Below are positions 63,301-64,000 of a stretch of 64,000 nt of DNA, in pieces. The translations under genes were made by a program, and so were the position numbers. The notes beneath the pieces were generated by a model that worked only from the letters and a program-made list of their open reading frames with translations, was not told the DNA's origin and did not search any database. How positions within the stretch are numbered: the first letter of the stretch is position 1; each line of letters starts with the position of its first letter. The stretch comes from Owenia fusiformis (Eukaryota > Annelida > Polychaeta > Sabellida > Oweniidae): NCBI GenBank assembly GCA_903813345.2, contig CAIIXF020000002.1, forward strand, positions 9,199,555 to 9,263,554, in the 5' to 3' direction.

Positions 63301-63827
63301 TTCACTATTTTTCTCCAAAAGGGGCCTTAATTTATTGGAAATTTATATTAATGTCTTCACAAGAGCAGCTGTTTCAACCATTATAAGCTTGGATTTTCAG
63401 ATTTAGACTATTGCTTATGTACATAGGCAAAGACCGATAGGAATAATTTTTAAATAAAGATGGCATGGTAATCGATCTGTGAGAGAAAAATATAATACTG
63501 GATTCTGTTGGTGCTGCCATCTTTATATCGGCCCAGAACCTATGCTTATGTATGTACATGTATACAGAAATTAAAATAATGAATCATTGCACCTTTGGCT
63601 GTCATTACACACAAAATTGGTTTCTTGTAATGTATGATTCAGTATGAAACATTGAAAACTATTCCTATTTTCATACACTTTGGAATTTTCAGATCAACCT
63701 TCATTCAGAGAAGCGAGACAGTGCTCTATACTCTGATAAGTACATAAGAGCAAAGTTCAACCCTTCCTTGAGAAGTTTTGGAAGTACACCGATGGAAGGC
63801 TGGGTGGCGGTGTCTTCTACTAATATG
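60377..63827 (+). CDS. MED16: Mediator subunit 16, first four coding exons (partial)
   Basis: Exons 60377-60516, 62424-62598, 63181-63276 and 63693-63827 encode the first 182 residues; the remainder lies beyond the window. The exon 1/2 junction splits a Glu codon (GA|G) and the others are phase 0. NIIAFSSAEKLDSKKSE, then YVYVCDAEQPWSPHQVA, KLIWDSSGTRLLVVDQSG, then MKLWSM, and FNPSLRSFG followed by TPMEGWVAVSS align with the N-terminal WD40 part of vertebrate MED16 (for example WDQSGSRLLSAD and KPMEGWIAV). MED16 is a Mediator tail subunit that links transcription activators to RNA polymerase II in the nucleus. The start at 60377 gives an N-terminus similar in length to the vertebrate protein. 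It diverges from the growth factor gene across about 2.4 kb. Confidence 0.92.
62621..62774. mobile_element. 154-bp TIR element in MED16 intron 2
   Basis: ACTGGCGGATCC at the left and TGATCCGCCAGT at the right are inverted repeats. The inside has TTTTTTGGCCCAAATTTTTT and a C8 tract. It starts 22 bases after the exon 2 donor (62598/62599). Related but decayed text lies near 42360 and 42728. Confidence 0.75.
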
Positions 63828-64000
63828 GTATTGTATTATTTTGAACAAATGAAAATTGATGTTTGTCTAAACTAAATGTTCATTTCATGAGGGTCCTTGT
63901 TCCTATCTGATTTTTTGAGAAACCAGCTTATTGTGGTTTGTAATACTGCATTGCAAAGCTGCAACATGTACTAATCATATTTTACTATCGAAATAAATCA

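Noticed and set aside
1-64000. CRISPR array, operon, tRNA or rRNA genes
   Set aside because: The tandem arrays have no spacer structure, the genes are spliced, and I saw no convincing tRNA B-box context or rRNA-like sequence.

Overview
This is animal nuclear DNA: AT-rich, intron-rich (GT-AG introns of about 0.3 to 9 kb), with no bacterial operons and many short inverted-repeat transposons and minisatellites. The proteins are close to vertebrate families but the gene structures and repeats are invertebrate. I infer a marine invertebrate, possibly a non-vertebrate deuterostome; the sequence alone does not fix the phylum. Almost every single-frame ORF here is noise. The genes below were rebuilt exon by exon from splice sites, phase agreement and protein similarity recalled from known families.

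Layout. (1) 1-2128, minus, running off the left edge: a gene whose first exon encodes a short leader with a hydrophobic stretch and a 2A-like IEMNPGP motif, spliced in frame to a 436-codon exon with a nucleotidyltransferase (GlnD/DUF294-like) signature. A decayed second copy of the leader start lies at 2250-2321. (2) 3503-3605, plus: an isolated terminal exon of an unidentified, WD40-like protein, whose coding tail appears to have seeded a ~55-bp tandem array in its own 3' UTR. (3) 4.0-11.2 kb: gene-poor. (4) 11630-25098, minus: cyclin I, 6 coding exons, 304 aa. (5) 27827-36925, plus: cyclin G, 8 exons, 412 aa. Cyclin I and cyclin G are head to head around a compact promoter with CRE, CCAAT and E2F-like sites; human CCNI and CCNG2 are also neighbours in this arrangement. 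(6) 37-46 kb: intergenic, rich in terminal-inverted-repeat (TIR) elements. (7) 47472-57977, minus: a secreted PDGF/VEGF-family growth factor, 6 exons, 336 aa, with a PDGF N-terminal-like region, a cystine-knot domain and a Cys-rich tail. (8) 60377-63827, plus, running off the right edge: the first four coding exons of Mediator subunit MED16.

Mobile DNA. At least seven copies of one C-rich ~200-bp TIR family (ends GGCCCGTAGCCAGG) are scattered through introns and spacers. There are several long foldback elements with clear target-site duplications (ATTAA, ATCTG, TA), a pair of foldback copies whose central loops are inverted relative to each other, and one of these carries a 708-bp TTAA-flanked nested insert with CCAAT and TATA motifs. 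Several repeats lie very close to splice sites.

The most interesting system is the 2A-like leader fused by splicing to a nucleotidyltransferase-type protein. The most solid evolutionary signal is the divergent cyclin I / cyclin G pair.
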